From: Anoplopoma fimbria
Taxonomy: Eukaryota; Chordata; Actinopteri; Perciformes; Anoplopomatidae
DNA length: 64,000 nucleotides
NCBI RefSeq assembly: GCF_027596085.1
Contig: NC_072467.1
Location: 6,203,861 to 6,267,860, forward strand
Direction: 5' to 3'
In this document: in pieces, positions 62,599 through 64,000 of the stretch
Layout: each line of letters begins with the position of its first letter
Position numbering within the stretch: position 1 is the first letter of the stretch
Notes under the pieces: model-generated
What the model saw: the letters and a program-made list of their open reading frames with translations, nothing else
Database searches by the model: none
Told to the model about the DNA's origin: nothing
Position numbers and translations under genes: made by a program

Positions 62599-64000
62599 CA
62601 ATACAGAGAGAGGTGATATGAATGCTGACTTTATCTGTATTTTAAGTGTCATTCTCCATTTTTTTCTCTCAGTTGGTTCCCTTCTTGCAGAGTTAGAGTG
62701 TCTCTGTCAGGATGAAATGGACTGTCACCAGCTATTCAGTGATACAACACAGGTTCATTTGGGTCCAGGACAGTGTCTTGGGCAATCATACATAAGCTTG
62801 CACACATTTGTGAGGATGCATAAATATGGGGTTGCATATTTTTTCTTTACTGTCATCTCACACCATTGCACTGCTGCTCAGTTCCCATTTCCATATGTAA
62901 AAGCTGTGTGAACAAAAGCAATTTTGTAAAGACCAACTAAATATCACTGAATGTGCTTGGACTTATTGTGCAAGCACAGTGTTCATTTGTATATTGATTT
63001 ATTTCCAGGAACGTGTGTCTTATCGATAATCATTTTCCACCGCTGTCAATGAACAGGAACATTTGCTTTAGCATGCACTGGAACAGCTTCAGGGCTGTTG
63101 TGATTAATGTATCCCACTTAGCTCAGGCGCATCTACACTCTGTAGACATGCTTTTTGAGAGGCGCAATCATATCATTCAAATTCATGTCTTCGTTTACTA
63201 ATATATCATATGAACGTGCTCCATTATAGGTTCCTCGGGACTGCAGCCATCCATTTGAGCCAGGGTTAAGAGATTTGATAATAAATACAGACCTGTGAAA
63301 GTTGGCAGTCTAACAGACTAGGTGTTGTGGTGGTGGTGCTGCTGCTGCAGACAATGGGGGTGGAATAAAGCACTTTTCCTGTGAGTTAGATGGCATGCAT
63401 CATTGAAGATGACAAAATGTAAAAATTGTTTAGAGGACCTTATTAAATATGTATGAAACTGGGTTTTCAAGGAGGGCATAGACAGCAAAATCCATCATCG
63501 CATTGTAAAATGCAGAAATACTATTAAAGTATGAATATTAAGTATGTTTTTCCTACTGCTGTGCAGAGGGCTACAGACAAGAGAACACTGAAAACATGTT
63601 TTTAATATTACATGTGACTTCCAAAGCAAAGTTATTTTTGTTCTTTTAGTTTGAATACATTAATTATAAGCACTATTCCCTGATCTGATGCGTGTCACTG
63701 GAAGCAGTGTCTTGCGGTGCCAAATAGCTTCTAGATACATAGATTGTCAGAATACCTTCACTCGTGATACAAACACTTGAAGATGCAGTGTGAGAGCTCG
63801 TCAACAAAATGCGAGCAAAATTGACATTGGAACAGAGGGAACAATAGTGTTTACAACTACTCAATTAGAGAGATTAGACAACCTCTCCAAGGTCACCAAA
63901 ACAAAGGCACGTTCATGTAGTATAATCCCTCTAAGTCAACTATTAATTACTTCATGAATATCTGAGGACTAAAGGGCATTGTCATGGGTCATGGCTCATG
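61721..64000. other. intergenic sequence, one weak exon candidate
   Basis: A compound (GT)n(GA)n repeat lies at 62561-62598. A good acceptor (TTTTTTTCTCTCAG ending 62672) is followed by about 80 open bases reading GSLLAELECLCQDEMDCHQL, but the following GTTCAT is a poor donor, so it is not called as a gene. The window ends in unremarkable unique sequence. Confidence 0.35.
62561..62598. repeat. compound (GT)14(GA)5 microsatellite
   Basis: Dinucleotide run with a GA end, the same compound type as at 49594. Confidence 0.95.

Noticed and set aside
62673..62755. Possible exon reading GSLLAELECLCQDEMDCHQL
   Set aside because: The following donor (GTTCAT) is poor and no family match is recognised.

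Overview
The window is vertebrate nuclear DNA, almost certainly from a percomorph-type teleost fish. It is AT-rich and intron/intergenic-rich, carries long dinucleotide microsatellites, tRNA-derived fish SINEs and hAT- and Harbinger-like DNA transposon remnants. Its only two clear protein genes are the 3' part of RAG1 (+ strand) and all of the RAG2 coding exon (- strand), arranged tail to tail as in all jawed vertebrates.

Layout. 1-1385: last ~460 codons of RAG1, including the three catalytic acidic residues. 1386-3818: short convergent intergenic/3'UTR region with several AATAAA signals on both strands and a palindromic, internally duplicated AT-rich element. 3819-5433: RAG2 coding exon (533 codons expected), interrupted here by an apparent 1-base loss in a C homopolymer. 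5434-6423: probable RAG2 5' intron. About 6424-6650: a candidate non-coding first exon of RAG2. 6650-64000: about 57 kb in which I find no convincing complete gene. It holds unique AT-rich sequence with several blocks that look like conserved non-coding elements, microsatellites, and transposon fossils: SINEs at 17033, 23384 and 43792; a tandem repeat interrupted by a Harbinger-like MITE at 19155-20017; a hAT-type element with a perfect 8-bp target duplication at 21466-22273; and a decayed hAT transposase C-terminus at 18270-18484. Two or three small splice-bounded open blocks on the + strand (16427-16498, 22586-22614, 37318 onward) are possible exons of an unrecognised gene. In human the neighbour beyond RAG2 is IFTAP (C11orf74), transcribed away from RAG2, followed by a gene desert leading to LRRC4C. 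The orientation here would fit, but I cannot identify those exons from sequence alone.

RAG1 and RAG2 act together in the nucleus of developing lymphocytes as the V(D)J recombinase. RAG1 supplies the DDE nuclease. RAG2 supplies a beta-propeller cofactor plus a PHD finger that reads H3K4me3. The most consequential observation is the RAG2 frameshift, most simply explained as a homopolymer error or allele because the reading frame on both sides is otherwise intact. No wholly new biological system was recognised; the best leads are the frameshift, the palindrome between the two genes, the candidate exons and the dense putative regulatory blocks.
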